64,000 nucleotides of DNA from Candidatus Kinetoplastidibacterium crithidiae (GTDB lineage Bacteria; Pseudomonadota; Gammaproteobacteria; Burkholderiales; Burkholderiaceae_B): NCBI GenBank assembly GCA_019278155.1, contig JADMLC010000004.1, positions 1-64,000 of the forward strand, read 5' to 3'. Of the stretch, positions 38,491 to 49,019 are shown piece after piece (position 1 is the stretch's first letter; every line of letters begins with the position of its first letter). A program made the translations under genes and the position numbers. Below the pieces are notes generated by a model. It was not told the origin of the DNA, did not search any database, and saw nothing but the letters and a program-made list of their open reading frames with translations.

Positions 38491-39741
38491 CTAATCCTTC
38501 AAATAAGAAATTTTTATTTCATCAGAGTTATCCATAACATCTACTATCACCTTAGCAATATTATTATCATCTGGAATGCTGTACATTGCATCAAATAAAA
38601 GATTTTCTACGATAGATCTCAAACCACGAGCACCTGTTTTATATTTTAATGCTTTCCTAGCAATAACTTTTAAAGATGCTTCTGTAAAATTAAGGTCTAC
38701 ATTATCAATAGAAAAAATCTTCTGAAACTGTTTTATGATAGCGTTTTTTGGTTCAGTAAGTATTTTGAGTAGAGCACTCTCACTTAATTCTTCCAATGCA
38801 GATATGATTGGAAGACGACCAACCAATTCTGGGATCAGTCCATATTTGACCAAATCATCTGCTTCCAACTCAGAAAAGATATTAGCAACACTATTGCTCT
38901 CTAGATCAATAATATTTGCGTTAAAACCAATACTATTTTTACTAGTTCTATTCATAATAATTTTCTTGATGCCGTCAAATGCACCTCCAACTATAAACAA
39001 TATATTACTTGTGTCTATCTGGATTAATTTTTGGCTCGGATTTTTCCTTCCTCCATCAGCTGGTACATTTGCAATTGTACCTTCAATAATTTTTAATAAT
39101 GCTTGTTGAACTCCTTCTCCAGAAACATCCCTGGTTATAGAAGGATTTTCTGACTTACGTGAAATTTTATCTATTTCATCAATAAAAATAATGCCCTTTT
39201 GAGCCTTATCTATATCAAACTCACAACTCTGCAATAATTTATGTAGCATGTTTTCAACATCATCACCAACATAACCAGCTTCTGTTAATGTAGTAGCATC
39301 AGCTATAACAAAAGGAACATCCATGATTTTTGACAAAGTCTGACATAAAAGAGTTTTCCCTGAACCAGTTGGCCCTATAAGAAGTATATTGCTCTTATTT
39401 AACTCTATTTCGTCACTTGATGATTCACAACAAGACAAACGCTTATAATGATTATAGGCAGCAACAGATAATATTTTTTTAGAAGAATCTTGTCCTATAA
39501 CATACTGATCTAAATGTTTTTTTATTTCACTAGGCTTAAGTATTTTTTTAGAAAAATCTGTTGATTTATTTTCAGAATAATTATCGTCCTTAAGAATTCT
39601 ATTACATTCTTCAATACACTCATCACAAATAAAAAGAGATGAAGGACCGGCTACCAACCTAATAGACTCTTTTTTGCTTTTACCACAAAACGAACAGTCT
39701 TCACTACCCGCATGAATATTAGAATTATTATTATCAGACAT
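38491..39741 (-). CDS. clpX: ClpXP protease ATPase subunit ClpX
   Basis: AAA+ unfoldase feeding substrates to ClpP. The N-terminal zinc domain has Cys16, Cys19, Cys39 and Cys42 (CSFCGKS, FICDEC). Walker [22 protein letters not shown], Walker [11 protein letters not shown], the [19 protein letters not shown] region and VGRLP (sensor/arginine region) follow; the ClpP-contacting loop area is present. Start ATG 39741 ([10 protein letters not shown]) is preferred over a GTG three codons earlier. Length is 416. It follows clpP by 36 bases. Confidence 0.96.
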   Translation of the reverse strand: MSDNNNSNIHAGSEDCSFCGKSKKESIRLVAGPSSLFICDECIEECNRILKDDNYSENKSTDFSKKILKPSEIKKHLDQYVIGQDSSKKILSVAAYNHYKRLSCCESSSDEIELNKSNILLIGPTGSGKTLLCQTLSKIMDVPFVIADATTLTEAGYVGDDVENMLHKLLQSCEFDIDKAQKGIIFIDEIDKISRKSENPSITRDVSGEGVQQALLKIIEGTIANVPADGGRKNPSQKLIQIDTSNILFIVGGAFDGIKKIIMNRTSKNSIGFNANIIDLESNSVANIFSELEADDLVKYGLIPELVGRLPIISALEELSESALLKILTEPKNAIIKQFQKIFSIDNVDLNFTEASLKVIARKALKYKTGARGLRSIVENLLFDAMYSIPDDNNIAKVIVDVMDNSDEIKISYLKD

Positions 39742-39777
39742 AAAGATCACTTAAATATTTTTAAAATTGTAAAAAAT

Positions 39778-40416
39778 TTAACGATTTGTTAAAACCTTAT
39801 CTACTAAACCATAAGATAAAGCCTCTTGAGCAGACATAAAATAGTCACGATCTGTATCTTCAATAATGGTTTCTATACTTTGTCCTGTGTTATATGCCAT
39901 AATGGAATTAAGCATATCTCTCAATCTTAAAATCTCTTTAGCATGGATTTGAATGTCAGATGACTGCCCTTTCACCCCTCCCGACGGCTGATGTATCATG
40001 ATAGATGAACTAGGCAAACTAAAACGCTTACCTTTTGTTCCAGCAGATAATAAAAAAGCACCCATACTGGCAGCAATACCAGTACACATAGTAGAAACAT
40101 CTGGTTTAATAAATTTCATAGTGTCAAAAATAGCTAAACCAGCATAAACAGAACCACCAGGAGAATTTATATATAGATGTATATCTTTATTGGGATTTTC
40201 TGACTCTAAAAACAACATTTGTGCCACTACTAGATTAGCAATATTATCATCAATAGGCCCAACTAAGAATATAATCCTTTCTTTTAATAATCTAGAATAA
40301 ATATCATAAGCACGTTCACCTTTTCCTGAGTTTTCTACAACCATAGGAACATAATTAAATAAAAAATCATCTGCTTTATTGTTATTCAAATTTACAATTG
40401 TTCTTTTATTAGTCAT
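39778..40416 (-). CDS. clpP: ATP-dependent Clp protease proteolytic subunit
   Basis: Tetradecameric serine peptidase partnered with ClpX. The catalytic triad is visible: Ser117 ([11 protein letters not shown]), His142 (MIHQPSGG) and the Asp in [11 protein letters not shown]. The N-terminal [18 protein letters not shown] and [19 protein letters not shown] are signature sequence. Length 212 includes a leader of about 20 residues that may be processed. Its ATG overlaps the tig stop by four bases, so it is translationally coupled to trigger factor. Confidence 0.97.
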   Translation of the reverse strand: MTNKRTIVNLNNNKADDFLFNYVPMVVENSGKGERAYDIYSRLLKERIIFLVGPIDDNIANLVVAQMLFLESENPNKDIHLYINSPGGSVYAGLAIFDTMKFIKPDVSTMCTGIAASMGAFLLSAGTKGKRFSLPSSSIMIHQPSGGVKGQSSDIQIHAKEILRLRDMLNSIMAYNTGQSIETIIEDTDRDYFMSAQEALSYGLVDKVLTNR

Positions 40417-41723
40417 TCTAAGCCCATTAAATTTTCGAAAGTTACTTCTTCCTCTGAAACATTAGCTTTACTTAAGATATGATCAACTATATTATTTTCA
40501 AGAATTAAGGCTGCTACTTCTGACTTCTTGCCAGAATCTGTCATATAATGACTAACAAATTTCTCTGGATCTTCATAATTTTTAGCAAAATTATTCAAAT
40601 AAGATAAAATCTGTTCATCATCAACTTTAAGATTATTGTTCTTAGCTATCTCAGAAATTATCAGTCCTAACTTAACCATCTTCTTTGATTCTTCTTCAAT
40701 CAAAATATCTTTAGATAGACTCTCTAGATCTTTTATACTGCCATCTTTAAGTCTATTTTTTAAAGATTGAAGTCTTAATTGCATTTCATTCCTTACTAAA
40801 ACTTCAGGAATTTCAAATTCTATGTTTTTAAGCAAAACACCCATTACACTATCTTTGTTTAAATTCTTTAACCTAACGCCAATCTCTCTTTCTATACTAG
40901 CTTTTACATTCTCTTTTAACTTTTCCAAATTAAAATTATCTTCATTGCTAAATAACTTGGCAAAATTGTCATCTAAATCTGGCAATTTTCCTGCAAAAAC
41001 TTCCTTTATTTTTATAAAAAACTTAGCTTCTTTGCCTGCAATTTTAGAATCATGATAGGTATCAGGAAATTTCAAATCTAATTCTCTACTATCACCTTCT
41101 CTAAGGCCAATTAAAGAATTTTCAAAATCTGGTAAAAATTGATTATTACCAAGAATAACAGGAAGAGACTCAGAACTACTGCCTTCAAAAGAGACACCAT
41201 CTATAGTGGCATTATAGCTAAGAACAACTTTGTCTCCAATTTCAGCACAATGAGCATCTTTTTTTTCAAAAGTTGATCTTTGTTTTTGCAAAATAAATAA
41301 CGTTTTTTTAACATCTTCTTCTGTAATATCATGCTTATAACATTTGATTTCTAAATTTTCAAATGGTGGAATAGAAATTTCAGGATATATTTCAAATTCA
41401 GCTATAAAGCATAAATCATCAGAAGTGCTAATAGAATTATCAGGTCTAATATTTGGATAACCAACTACGAATAAATTATTTTCTTTTACCAATTGATTAA
41501 ATGAGTTACCAAGAATTTTAGTAACAACATCTTGACGAACATTATTTCCATAAGTGCGTTTAACAATACTAATAGGAGCCTTACCAGGCCTAAAACCAGA
41601 AATTTTAGTATTTCTTGACAAACTTAGCAGTTCCTTTTCTAATTCGTTTTCAATACAAGAATTAGAAATTTTCAAAACAGCACGACGCTTCAAACTAGAA
41701 AGAGATTCAATAATAGGTTGCAT
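40413..41723 (-). CDS. tig: Trigger factor
   Basis: Ribosome-bound chaperone for nascent chains. The N-terminal ribosome-binding domain holds the signature [17 protein letters not shown] (around 41-57). The PPIase (FKBP-like) domain spans about 160-245 ([14 protein letters not shown] to FFIKIKEVF), and a helical C-terminal domain completes 436 residues (E. coli 432). First of the tig-clpP-clpX cluster, with its own upstream region of about 200 bases below the cspA terminator. Confidence 0.96.
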   Translation of the reverse strand: MQPIIESLSSLKRRAVLKISNSCIENELEKELLSLSRNTKISGFRPGKAPISIVKRTYGNNVRQDVVTKILGNSFNQLVKENNLFVVGYPNIRPDNSISTSDDLCFIAEFEIYPEISIPPFENLEIKCYKHDITEEDVKKTLFILQKQRSTFEKKDAHCAEIGDKVVLSYNATIDGVSFEGSSSESLPVILGNNQFLPDFENSLIGLREGDSRELDLKFPDTYHDSKIAGKEAKFFIKIKEVFAGKLPDLDDNFAKLFSNEDNFNLEKLKENVKASIEREIGVRLKNLNKDSVMGVLLKNIEFEIPEVLVRNEMQLRLQSLKNRLKDGSIKDLESLSKDILIEEESKKMVKLGLIISEIAKNNNLKVDDEQILSYLNNFAKNYEDPEKFVSHYMTDSGKKSEVAALILENNIVDHILSKANVSEEEVTFENLMGLE

Positions 41724-41930
41724 TTAAAAATTATCCAAATAAACAGTTAAACGAATTAATATTTTGCAAATATTATAAGAGATTATAGAACAATTTGATT
41801 ATTTAGAATAATATTGATATGAAATGACAACTAAAATTCTGAAAATATACTTTTTTAGTTGTAGATACAAAAAAAATAAATAATCATCAATATATGTATT
41901 TTTACAAAATATAAATTACTACAAAAAATA

Positions 41931-41959
41931 AAAAACCACTCATTTAAAGAGTGGTTTTT
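41931..41959 (-). terminator. Rho-independent terminator of cspA
   Basis: AAAAACCACTC (41931-41941) and GAGTGGTTTTT (41949-41959) form a perfect 11-bp stem with loop ATTTAAA. On the minus strand it is followed by a T-rich tract (TTATTTTTTG), 15 bases after the cspA stop. The best textbook terminator in the window. Confidence 0.92.
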
Positions 41960-41974
41960 TTACAAAAATAAAAA

Positions 41975-42184
41975 TTATTGTATTATTTGAATCTTAGTAG
42001 CCTGCAAACCTTTTGGGCCTGTAGTAACAACAAAACTGACTCTCTGATTTTCCTCAAGTGACTTAAATCCTGAACCTTGAATTTCTGAAAAATGCACGAA
42101 TAGATCTTTGCCACCAGACTCTGGAGAGATAAAACCATATCCTTTTTCAGTATTAAACCACTTAACAACACCAGTTTCCAACAT
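41975..42184 (-). CDS. cspA: Cold-shock domain protein
   Basis: Single-stranded nucleic-acid-binding cold-shock protein (OB fold), an RNA chaperone. RNP1 KGYGFI is at 14-19 and RNP2 DLFVHF at 27-32; it starts [14 protein letters not shown] 42184 has AAGGAA seven bases upstream, so the ATG 27 bases earlier is rejected. Length 69 is typical. It is monocistronic between a long structured leader and a strong terminator. CspA or another paralogue cannot be distinguished. Confidence 0.95.
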   Translation of the reverse strand: MLETGVVKWFNTEKGYGFISPESGGKDLFVHFSEIQGSGFKSLEENQRVSFVVTTGPKGLQATKIQIIQ

Positions 42185-42293
42185 ATTGTATTTCCTTAAA
42201 GATATAGGCATATAGCCGAAAACACAACCACTTAAGGAGAGAGCAATAGAACAATAACTATATCCAAAAAAGACACAAAGTACTGAACGAAAA

Positions 42294-42341
42294 ATCTCAA
42301 CACCTGAGATCGTGTGTTAGTAATGTTACAAAGCAACACAC
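42294..42341 (-). promoter_or_regulatory. Tandem hairpins in the cspA leader
   Basis: The 378-base gap from the cspA ATG to tRNA-Leu holds no gene. It contains two adjacent hairpins: ATCTCA/TGAGAT (42294-42299 with 42305-42310) and GTGTGTT/AACACAC (42312-42318 with 42335-42341). They lie 110-157 bases upstream of cspA, the distance of the structured 5' leader in E. coli cspA mRNA. Whether they are transcribed, or belong to the promoter, cannot be told. The remainder is featureless AT-rich DNA. Confidence 0.35.
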
Positions 42342-42562
42342 TAACGTAATAACAAACTAAAAGCCCAAAATAAAAATTAAAGCGACTCTAAATAAAGTAA
42401 TTATCGAAAAATTCACAATTTAGCAACATTAAATACTTAACATAAAATATCTCAATTAACAAACTATGCCTTCAATTTACCAAAATAGAATCAATATAAA
42501 CTATACGGCAAAACAAATTATGTTTACAATAAAAGTATAAAATAACTTGAAAGATCGTATAT

Positions 42563-42647
42563 TGGTGCGAAGAAGGGGACTCGAACCCATACGCCTTTCG
42601 GCGCCAGGACCTAAACCTGGTGCGTCTACCAATTTCGCCACCTTCGC
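42563..42647 (-). tRNA. tRNA-Leu(UAG)
   Basis: Class II tRNA on the minus strand. Acceptor GCGAAGG pairs with TCTTCGC (one G-U); anticodon stem CCAGG/CCTGG encloses TTTAGGT, anticodon UAG, reading CUN leucine codons. The variable arm is long (CGCCGAAAGGCG), the T-loop TTCGAGT, and CCA is encoded. One mismatch appears in the T-stem. Confidence 0.93.
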
Positions 42648-42686
42648 AACGTTTTGTCATTATATCATTTTACTTATAAAAAAACC

Positions 42687-43886
42687 ATGAATCCTAGGCT
42701 AAATAAATTAAATCCCTACCCTTTCGAAAAACTTCGAAGTCTTTTATCAGGAATTACTTACAAAAAAGAACAACTAACACCAATAAATTTATCAATAGGT
42801 GAACCCAAACATCCAACGCCAAAATCTATTTCTGACGCGATAAAAGATAGTATTGCTAGTATATCTCATTATCCTGCAACAAAAGGTGAAGAATTACTAA
42901 GAAAAACAATAGCTAATTGGATAGAAAATCGTTATGCTGCAACAAAAATAGATCCTAATACACAAATATTACCAGTTCTAGGATCAAGAGAAGCATTATT
43001 TTCTTTTACGCAAATTGTTATAGATAATTCTTTTAGGAATCCTGTTGTAATATGCCCTAATCCATTTTATCAAATTTATGAAGGAGCATCGATACTGGCC
43101 GGAGCTGAGCCTTATTATGTTAATCTAGATCCAGAAAATAATTTTTCTTGCAAATGGGATGATGTGCCAACAGAAATATGGGATAGAACTCAACTAGTAT
43201 TTGTATGTTCCCCTGGAAATCCAGCTGGAAATGTTATAGATTTAGAAGAATGGAAAAAAATATTCGAATTATCTAAAAAATATAATTTTATTATTGCTTC
43301 TGATGAATGTTATTCAGAAATTTATCATGACGAGTCTAACCCCCCATTAGGAGGACTACAAGCTGCAAATATTTTGGGAATAAAAGACTATAATAATCTC
43401 GTGGTCTTTTCTAGTTTATCGAAAAGATCGAGTGTGCCAGGATTAAGATCTGGATTTGTTGCTGGTGATTCAAAAATAATGAACAAATTCTTACTTTATA
43501 GAACTTATAATGGTAGTGCAATGAGTCCATTGATATCAGCTGCAAGTGTAGCGGCATGGAGCGACGAAAAACATGTTTATGCAAACCGTCAGCTATATAA
43601 TGATAAAATAGAGGTTTTCTACTCAAAAATAAATAAATATTTAGAAGTAACTAAACCACAAGCATCATTTTATATATGGGCAAAAACTCCTTGTTCAGAT
43701 ACAGAATTCACAAAAAAGTTATACCAAGAAGAATCAATAACAGTTCTTCCAGGTAGTTTCCTAGCCCGTGAATATCTAGGAGTAAATCCTGGAAATAAAA
43801 GAATAAGAATCGCTCTAGTATCCTCATTAGAAGAATGCATAGAAGCTGCTAATAGAATAGCTAGATTTGTACAAACATACTACTAA
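42687..43886 (+). CDS. dapC: Succinyldiaminopimelate transaminase DapC
   Basis: PLP transaminase converting N-succinyl-2-amino-6-oxopimelate to N-succinyl-diaminopimelate. Class-I aminotransferase motifs: LSIGEPKHPTP, CSPGNPAGN (174-182), ASDECYSEIY and the PLP Lys246 in VFSSLSKRSSVPGLRSGF. The start is ATG 42687 (MNPRLNKLNPYPFEKLR), the family N-terminus; an earlier in-frame codon is rejected because the added residues extend into the tRNA-Leu flank. Length is 399. Assignment to DapC rather than a general transaminase rests on its place directly before dapD and dapE. Confidence 0.92.
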   Translation: MNPRLNKLNPYPFEKLRSLLSGITYKKEQLTPINLSIGEPKHPTPKSISDAIKDSIASISHYPATKGEELLRKTIANWIENRYAATKIDPNTQILPVLGSREALFSFTQIVIDNSFRNPVVICPNPFYQIYEGASILAGAEPYYVNLDPENNFSCKWDDVPTEIWDRTQLVFVCSPGNPAGNVIDLEEWKKIFELSKKYNFIIASDECYSEIYHDESNPPLGGLQAANILGIKDYNNLVVFSSLSKRSSVPGLRSGFVAGDSKIMNKFLLYRTYNGSAMSPLISAASVAAWSDEKHVYANRQLYNDKIEVFYSKINKYLEVTKPQASFYIWAKTPCSDTEFTKKLYQEESITVLPGSFLAREYLGVNPGNKRIRIALVSSLEECIEAANRIARFVQTYY

Positions 43887-43908
43887 TAACTAACCTAAAC
43901 TAAAAATT

Positions 43909-44730
43909 ATGAATTCAGAAATACAAAATAAAATTGAAAAAGCTTGGGAAGATAGAAATAATATTTCCCCTTCAAATGTAGATAAAGACACAGATAATGC
44001 TATTCAAACAACAATAGAATTATTAGACGCTGGGAAACTAAGAGTTTCAGAAAAGATTGATGGAGAATGGATCACACACCAGTGGATAAAAAAAGCTGTT
44101 CTTTTATCTTTTAGAACAAAGAATAATACGGTGATTGGAGAAAATCCCTTGGTTTTTTATGATAAAGTACCTTTAAAATTCAGTAATTTTGATAACAATG
44201 AATTTAAACATGGAGGCTATAGAGTTGTTCCTAATGCAATAGTAAGAAAAGGTTCATTTATAGGAAAAGATGTAGTTCTTATGCCCTCTTACGTAAATAT
44301 CGGAGCATATGTAGGAGAAGGTACTATGGTAGACACATGGGCTACCGTTGGTTCTTGCGCTCAAATTGGCAAAAATGTACATTTATCAGGTGGAGTAGGA
44401 ATTGGTGGAGTACTAGAACCATTACAAGCAAACCCAACAATTATAGAAGACAATTGCTTCATTGGAGCAAGATCAGAAGTAGTTGAAGGTGTAATAGTAG
44501 AAGAAAATTCTGTTTTAGCAATGGGAGTTTTTTTATCACAAAGCACAAAGATTCTAGATAGAACAACTAAAAAGATTACTTATGGCAGAATACCTTCTGG
44601 GTCAGTTGTTGTACCTGGTTCAATTCCTTCTGATGACGGAACTCACAGTTTAGCATGTGCTGTGATTGTAAAAAGAGTAGATGCAAAAACTAGATCAAAA
44701 ACTAGCATTAATGATTTATTGAGAGCATAA
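43909..44730 (+). CDS. dapD: Tetrahydrodipicolinate N-succinyltransferase
   Basis: Uses succinyl-CoA to acylate tetrahydrodipicolinate, the branch step toward meso-diaminopimelate and lysine. An N-terminal helical part is followed by a left-handed beta-helix of hexapeptide repeats at about 105-215 ([49 protein letters not shown]). Length 273 matches E. coli DapD (274). It follows dapC by 22 bases and its stop shares one base with the dapE start, so dapC-dapD-dapE form one operon. Confidence 0.97.
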   Translation: MNSEIQNKIEKAWEDRNNISPSNVDKDTDNAIQTTIELLDAGKLRVSEKIDGEWITHQWIKKAVLLSFRTKNNTVIGENPLVFYDKVPLKFSNFDNNEFKHGGYRVVPNAIVRKGSFIGKDVVLMPSYVNIGAYVGEGTMVDTWATVGSCAQIGKNVHLSGGVGIGGVLEPLQANPTIIEDNCFIGARSEVVEGVIVEENSVLAMGVFLSQSTKILDRTTKKITYGRIPSGSVVVPGSIPSDDGTHSLACAVIVKRVDAKTRSKTSINDLLRA

Positions 44731-45872
44731 TGTCAGAAAAGAGCCTATCAACCTTACAAATCGCAAAAAAACTCATTGAATGCAAGTCAGTCACTCCAGA
44801 TGATGCTGGATGTCAAAATTTATTAATAGAGAAGCTAAAAAAATTTGACTTTCAGATTAATACTATTGCTAAGAATGGAGTAACTAATCTCTTTGCAATT
44901 AGAGAGAGAAAAGGGCCGTTATTAGCTTTTGCTGGTCATTCAGATGTTGTTCCAGCTGGAAACCTAGACCAATGGAAAACAGACCCCTTCATTCCAACAG
45001 AAAGCAACGGTTTTTTGTATGGCAGGGGCTCTTCTGATATGAAAAGTTCTATAGCTGCATTCTTAGTAGCTAGCATTGAATTTATAGAAAAAAATCCCAA
45101 TCATAATGGCTCTATAGCTTTTATAATAACTTCAGATGAAGAAGGACCTGCAAATTACGGAACTAAAATTGTATGTGATTATCTTAAAAACAAAAACATA
45201 GAAATAGATTATTGCATCGTAGGAGAGCCAACATCAGAAAAAGAACTAGGCGACATGTTTAAAAATGGACGTCGTGGCTCTTTATCAGGAAATCTAACAA
45301 TAAATGGAATACAAGGCCATGTAGCTTATCCTCATCTAGCTAATAACCCTATACATCTAGCACCAGAGATGCTCTTAGAGATTGTTAATATGAAATGGGA
45401 TAATGGGAATGAATATTTTCCTCCTACAACCTTTCAAATTTCCAATATTCACTCTGGAAATGGAGCTACAAATATAATTCCAGGAGAGTTAGAAATAAAA
45501 TTTAACCTACGTTTTTCTACTGAAAATACCCCTGAATCTTTGAAAACAAAAATTCATTCTATATTAGAAAAATATAATCTAAGTTACAACATAGAGTGGA
45601 TTTTAAATGGTGAACCTTTTTTGACAAAAGCAGGAACTTTGACAGACACATTGTCTGAATCTATTAAAGAAGAAGTTGGTATAACAAGCAAAATGTCTAC
45701 TTCTGGAGGTACTTCAGATGGTCGTTTTCTTACAAAAGTAAGCAAACAAATAATAGAATTTGGCCCTTGCAATGAAACAATACACAAAGTAAATGAATGT
45801 GTAAAAATAACAGATTTAGAAAAATTAAAAAATATTTACAAAAAAATCATAGAAAAACTATTAGCAAAATAA
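44730..45872 (+). CDS. dapE: Succinyl-diaminopimelate desuccinylase
   Basis: Dinuclear zinc M20 amidohydrolase releasing LL-diaminopimelate and succinate. Metal and catalytic residues are visible: His70/Asp72 (FAGHSDVVPAG), Asp103 (GRGSSDMKSS), Glu137/Glu138 (TSDEEGPA) and the dimerisation-domain motif GHVAYPHLANNP. Length 380 (E. coli 375). The ATG overlaps the dapD TAA by one base. The complete succinylase run dapC, dapD, dapE in one operon, plus asd at the window end, argues that the lysine and cell-wall diaminopimelate route is kept. Confidence 0.96.
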   Translation: MSEKSLSTLQIAKKLIECKSVTPDDAGCQNLLIEKLKKFDFQINTIAKNGVTNLFAIRERKGPLLAFAGHSDVVPAGNLDQWKTDPFIPTESNGFLYGRGSSDMKSSIAAFLVASIEFIEKNPNHNGSIAFIITSDEEGPANYGTKIVCDYLKNKNIEIDYCIVGEPTSEKELGDMFKNGRRGSLSGNLTINGIQGHVAYPHLANNPIHLAPEMLLEIVNMKWDNGNEYFPPTTFQISNIHSGNGATNIIPGELEIKFNLRFSTENTPESLKTKIHSILEKYNLSYNIEWILNGEPFLTKAGTLTDTLSESIKEEVGITSKMSTSGGTSDGRFLTKVSKQIIEFGPCNETIHKVNECVKITDLEKLKNIYKKIIEKLLAK

Positions 45873-45880
45873 CAAATATT

Positions 45881-46771
45881 ATGTCTATTAATAACTCTAT
45901 ATCTGAATTAAAACCAATAAAAGAATTAATTAATTACGCCACTTATTGTTTTGATAAAGAAAATTTATTTTTTGGCCATGGACATGATAATTCTTTAGAT
46001 GAAGCTATATGTATTATATCTAATATATTAAAAACAACACCAGATAGAATAGATAACTACTTAGATTCAACATTATCAACTGAAAAATTTAATAGATTTC
46101 TAGAAATTTTAGAAAAAAGAATCAAAGAAAACATTCCAGCAGCTTATATAACTAATGAAGCTTGGTTACAAGGGTATAATTTCTATATTGATAAAAGAGC
46201 AATCATACCAAGATCTTTTATATCAGAAATACTTATTCACGGAGTATACCCTTGGATACAAAAACCTGAAAACATAAAAAATATATTAGACTTGTGTACA
46301 GGATCTGCTTGTCTAGCAATAATATCATCATTCATATTTCCTGATGCGCAAATACTAGCATCTGATATTTCAGATGATGCATTACAAATTGCAAAAAAAA
46401 ATATAGATAAATATGCTTTGCAAAATAGAATTTCTATAAAAAAAAGTAATATTTTTGAAAAAATTAACAATGAAAAATATGATTTAATTATATGTAATCC
46501 ACCTTATGTAAATAAAATATCTATGACAAATTTACCAAAAGAGTATAAGCATGAACCAGAGATAGCTTTGTATGGAGGTAATGATGGCATGGATATTATC
46601 AATATAATTATTGATCAATATAATGAATATTTAAATCATAATGGAATTCTTTTATTAGAAATAGGCAATGAATACAAAAATTTTACACAAAGATTCCCTG
46701 ACCTGCATCCAATTTGGCTAACAACAGCAACAACAACAAATAGTGTGATGCTTCTACAAAAAACCTTATAA
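45881..46771 (+). CDS. prmB: Ribosomal protein L3 N5-glutamine methyltransferase PrmB
   Basis: SAM-dependent glutamine methyltransferase modifying L3. The N-terminal segment LFFGHGHDNSLDEAICII, AYITNEAWLQGYNFYID and the IPRSFI motif follow E. coli PrmB rather than PrmC. Then comes SAM-binding LDLCTGSACLAI and the catalytic NPPY in IICNPPYVN. Start ATG 45881 is preferred; a longer frame would overlap dapE by 76 bases with unconserved sequence. Length is 296 (E. coli 310). It is nine bases after dapE and convergent with uvrD, with four bases between stops. Confidence 0.92.
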   Translation: MSINNSISELKPIKELINYATYCFDKENLFFGHGHDNSLDEAICIISNILKTTPDRIDNYLDSTLSTEKFNRFLEILEKRIKENIPAAYITNEAWLQGYNFYIDKRAIIPRSFISEILIHGVYPWIQKPENIKNILDLCTGSACLAIISSFIFPDAQILASDISDDALQIAKKNIDKYALQNRISIKKSNIFEKINNEKYDLIICNPPYVNKISMTNLPKEYKHEPEIALYGGNDGMDIINIIIDQYNEYLNHNGILLLEIGNEYKNFTQRFPDLHPIWLTTATTTNSVMLLQKTL

Positions 46772-46775
46772 AAAC

Positions 46776-49019
46776 TTATTCAAATCTAGCTATACCTAGC
46801 ATAATAGTCTTTATACCAAAGTCATCAAAACTTATCTGTGCTTGCGACTCCTCTCCATGACCAATTAACTTAATAATCGTCCCAATACCAAATTTTTTGT
46901 GTTTTACATTTTGTCCAATTACAAATTTCTTACCATTAATATCAACGAAACTCATATTACCATCAGATAACTTATTTGAATTAGTATTTGGAGCATATCT
47001 AGAACTACTTTTCAAGTAATTATTTGATAAGATTTTCTCTTTATTTTTTACAAAAACTGCATTTTCCTCACCAATCTCAGAAATAAAACGAGATTTAACA
47101 GAATATCTTACTTGACCTCTTAACATGCGACTATTTGCCATTGTAATATATAATTTTTTTCTAGCTCTTGTAATAGCAACATACATTAAACGTCTTTCTT
47201 CCTCAATACTGGAGTTGTCAGACATACTGTTTTCATGTGGGAATAAACCTTCCTCAACACCTGTAATAAAAACAACCTCAAACTCCAGTCCTTTCGCAGC
47301 ATGAACAGTCATTAATTGTACAGATGGTTGCTCAGATTCAAATTGATTATCCCCAGCTTCTAAAGAAGCATGTGATAAGAAAGATAACAAAGGAGTAATT
47401 TTCTCTTGTTCTGAAATATTATTATACAAATTCACATCCATATTTTCTTGCAAAACATCAATTAAAAGACTTGCAGGACTTTCAGAAAAATTATTTTCAG
47501 CTGAAAAAATTGTAGCAGCTGTAACCAATTCCTTTAAATTATCTAAACGATCAGTTTCTTCTTCATTTTTATAAAAAGCATTAATCCCAGTAAATTCTAA
47601 AACATATTCTATCAATTGAACAAGCGTTAATTTTTTTGAAGCTTCTTCTAAAGTCGAAATGATATTATTAAACATCAATAAATTATTTCGACTTCTACCT
47701 GAATGATACGCAACAGCATCATACAAACTAATATTATTATTTTTTGTTATTTCTAATAATGATTCTATAGTACGGGACCCTATTCCTCTAATAGGAAAAT
47801 TTACTGATCTAAGCCAAGCAGAATCATCGTTGCGATTTACAATAAGCCTCAAATAGGCTAATACATTCTTAATTTCTTGCCTTTCAAAAAATCTCAGCCC
47901 ACCATAAACTTTATAAGAAACACCGCTTAAAAATAAAGCATGTTCTAAAACTCTTGACTGAGCATTACTTCTGTACAATACAGCTATGTCATCTTGATTA
48001 ATACCATTTCTAACAAGATTTTTAATTTCATCGACTATCCATTGTGACTCTAATAAATCATTATGCTTTTCAACTATTAATACCTTTTCACCATCTCCTT
48101 CTTGCGTCCATAATTTCTTACCTAAGCGGCCATTGTTATATCGAATCAAAGAATTAGCTGCACCCAATATATGTCCCATGGACCTATAATTTTGTTCTAA
48201 TCGTACTATGTTTCCTTTGGCATATTCCTTATCAAATAAAGACATATTATCTATATTTGCACCACGAAATGCATAAATAGATTGATCATCATCGCCTACA
48301 GCAAACACTGAAGTAGAATTGCCTATCAATAAACGTAACCATCCATATTGTAAGTTATTAGTATCCTGAAATTCATCTACTAAAATATACTTAAAACGCT
48401 CTTGGTAATAATTTCTGATTGTTTGATTGTTTTTTAAAAGATCATAGGATTTCAGCAAAAGTTCTGCAAAATCAATCAAACCGTCACGAATACATTGATT
48501 TTCGTAAAGATGATAAAACTCGGCGATATATTTATTATAAGCATCATATACCTCTATCTCATTAGATCTAAGACCAGTTTCCTTATAAGAATTTATAATT
48601 TTTTGTAAATCTCTTGCTGAATACTTAGATTCATTAACATTTGCAGATTTTATTAAACGTTTTATCAAAGATAACTGATCTGACATGTCTATAATTTGGA
48701 AATTTTGTATTAAATTAGCTTCGCGCCAATTCAATCTAAGCATTTTATGACACAGACCATGAAAAGTGCCAATCCAAAAACCTCTCATATCTCTATTCAA
48801 CATCATAGATATTCTAGATAGCATTTCACGAGCAGCCTTATTAGTAAAAGTAACAGCTAAAACCTCATTAAAAGAGGCCTGTCCAGTATTTATAAGCCAA
48901 GCTATTCTAGAAGAAAGAACCTTTGTTTTACCACTACCTGCACCAGCCAGCACTAAGGAATGGGAATTATCTGCAGTAACAGCTTTTTTTTGAACATTAT
49001 TTAAATCATCTAAATTCAT
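46776..49019 (-). CDS. uvrD: DNA helicase II UvrD
   Basis: SF1A 3'-5' helicase for excision and mismatch repair. Motif I AGAGSGKT (25-32), Ia TFTNKAA, II VDEFQDTN, III DDDQSIYAFRGA, IV LEQNYRS, V TVHAAKGLEFE and VI AITRARKKLYIT are all intact. The C-terminal Tudor-like domain is seen in VKHKKFGIGTII. Length 747 (E. coli 720). UvrD rather than Rep is suggested by the FQIIDMSDQ region and length. The start overlaps the desaturase stop by four bases, so the desaturase lies upstream in the same transcript. Confidence 0.93.
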   Translation of the reverse strand: MNLDDLNNVQKKAVTADNSHSLVLAGAGSGKTKVLSSRIAWLINTGQASFNEVLAVTFTNKAAREMLSRISMMLNRDMRGFWIGTFHGLCHKMLRLNWREANLIQNFQIIDMSDQLSLIKRLIKSANVNESKYSARDLQKIINSYKETGLRSNEIEVYDAYNKYIAEFYHLYENQCIRDGLIDFAELLLKSYDLLKNNQTIRNYYQERFKYILVDEFQDTNNLQYGWLRLLIGNSTSVFAVGDDDQSIYAFRGANIDNMSLFDKEYAKGNIVRLEQNYRSMGHILGAANSLIRYNNGRLGKKLWTQEGDGEKVLIVEKHNDLLESQWIVDEIKNLVRNGINQDDIAVLYRSNAQSRVLEHALFLSGVSYKVYGGLRFFERQEIKNVLAYLRLIVNRNDDSAWLRSVNFPIRGIGSRTIESLLEITKNNNISLYDAVAYHSGRSRNNLLMFNNIISTLEEASKKLTLVQLIEYVLEFTGINAFYKNEEETDRLDNLKELVTAATIFSAENNFSESPASLLIDVLQENMDVNLYNNISEQEKITPLLSFLSHASLEAGDNQFESEQPSVQLMTVHAAKGLEFEVVFITGVEEGLFPHENSMSDNSSIEEERRLMYVAITRARKKLYITMANSRMLRGQVRYSVKSRFISEIGEENAVFVKNKEKILSNNYLKSSSRYAPNTNSNKLSDGNMSFVDINGKKFVIGQNVKHKKFGIGTIIKLIGHGEESQAQISFDDFGIKTIMLGIARFE

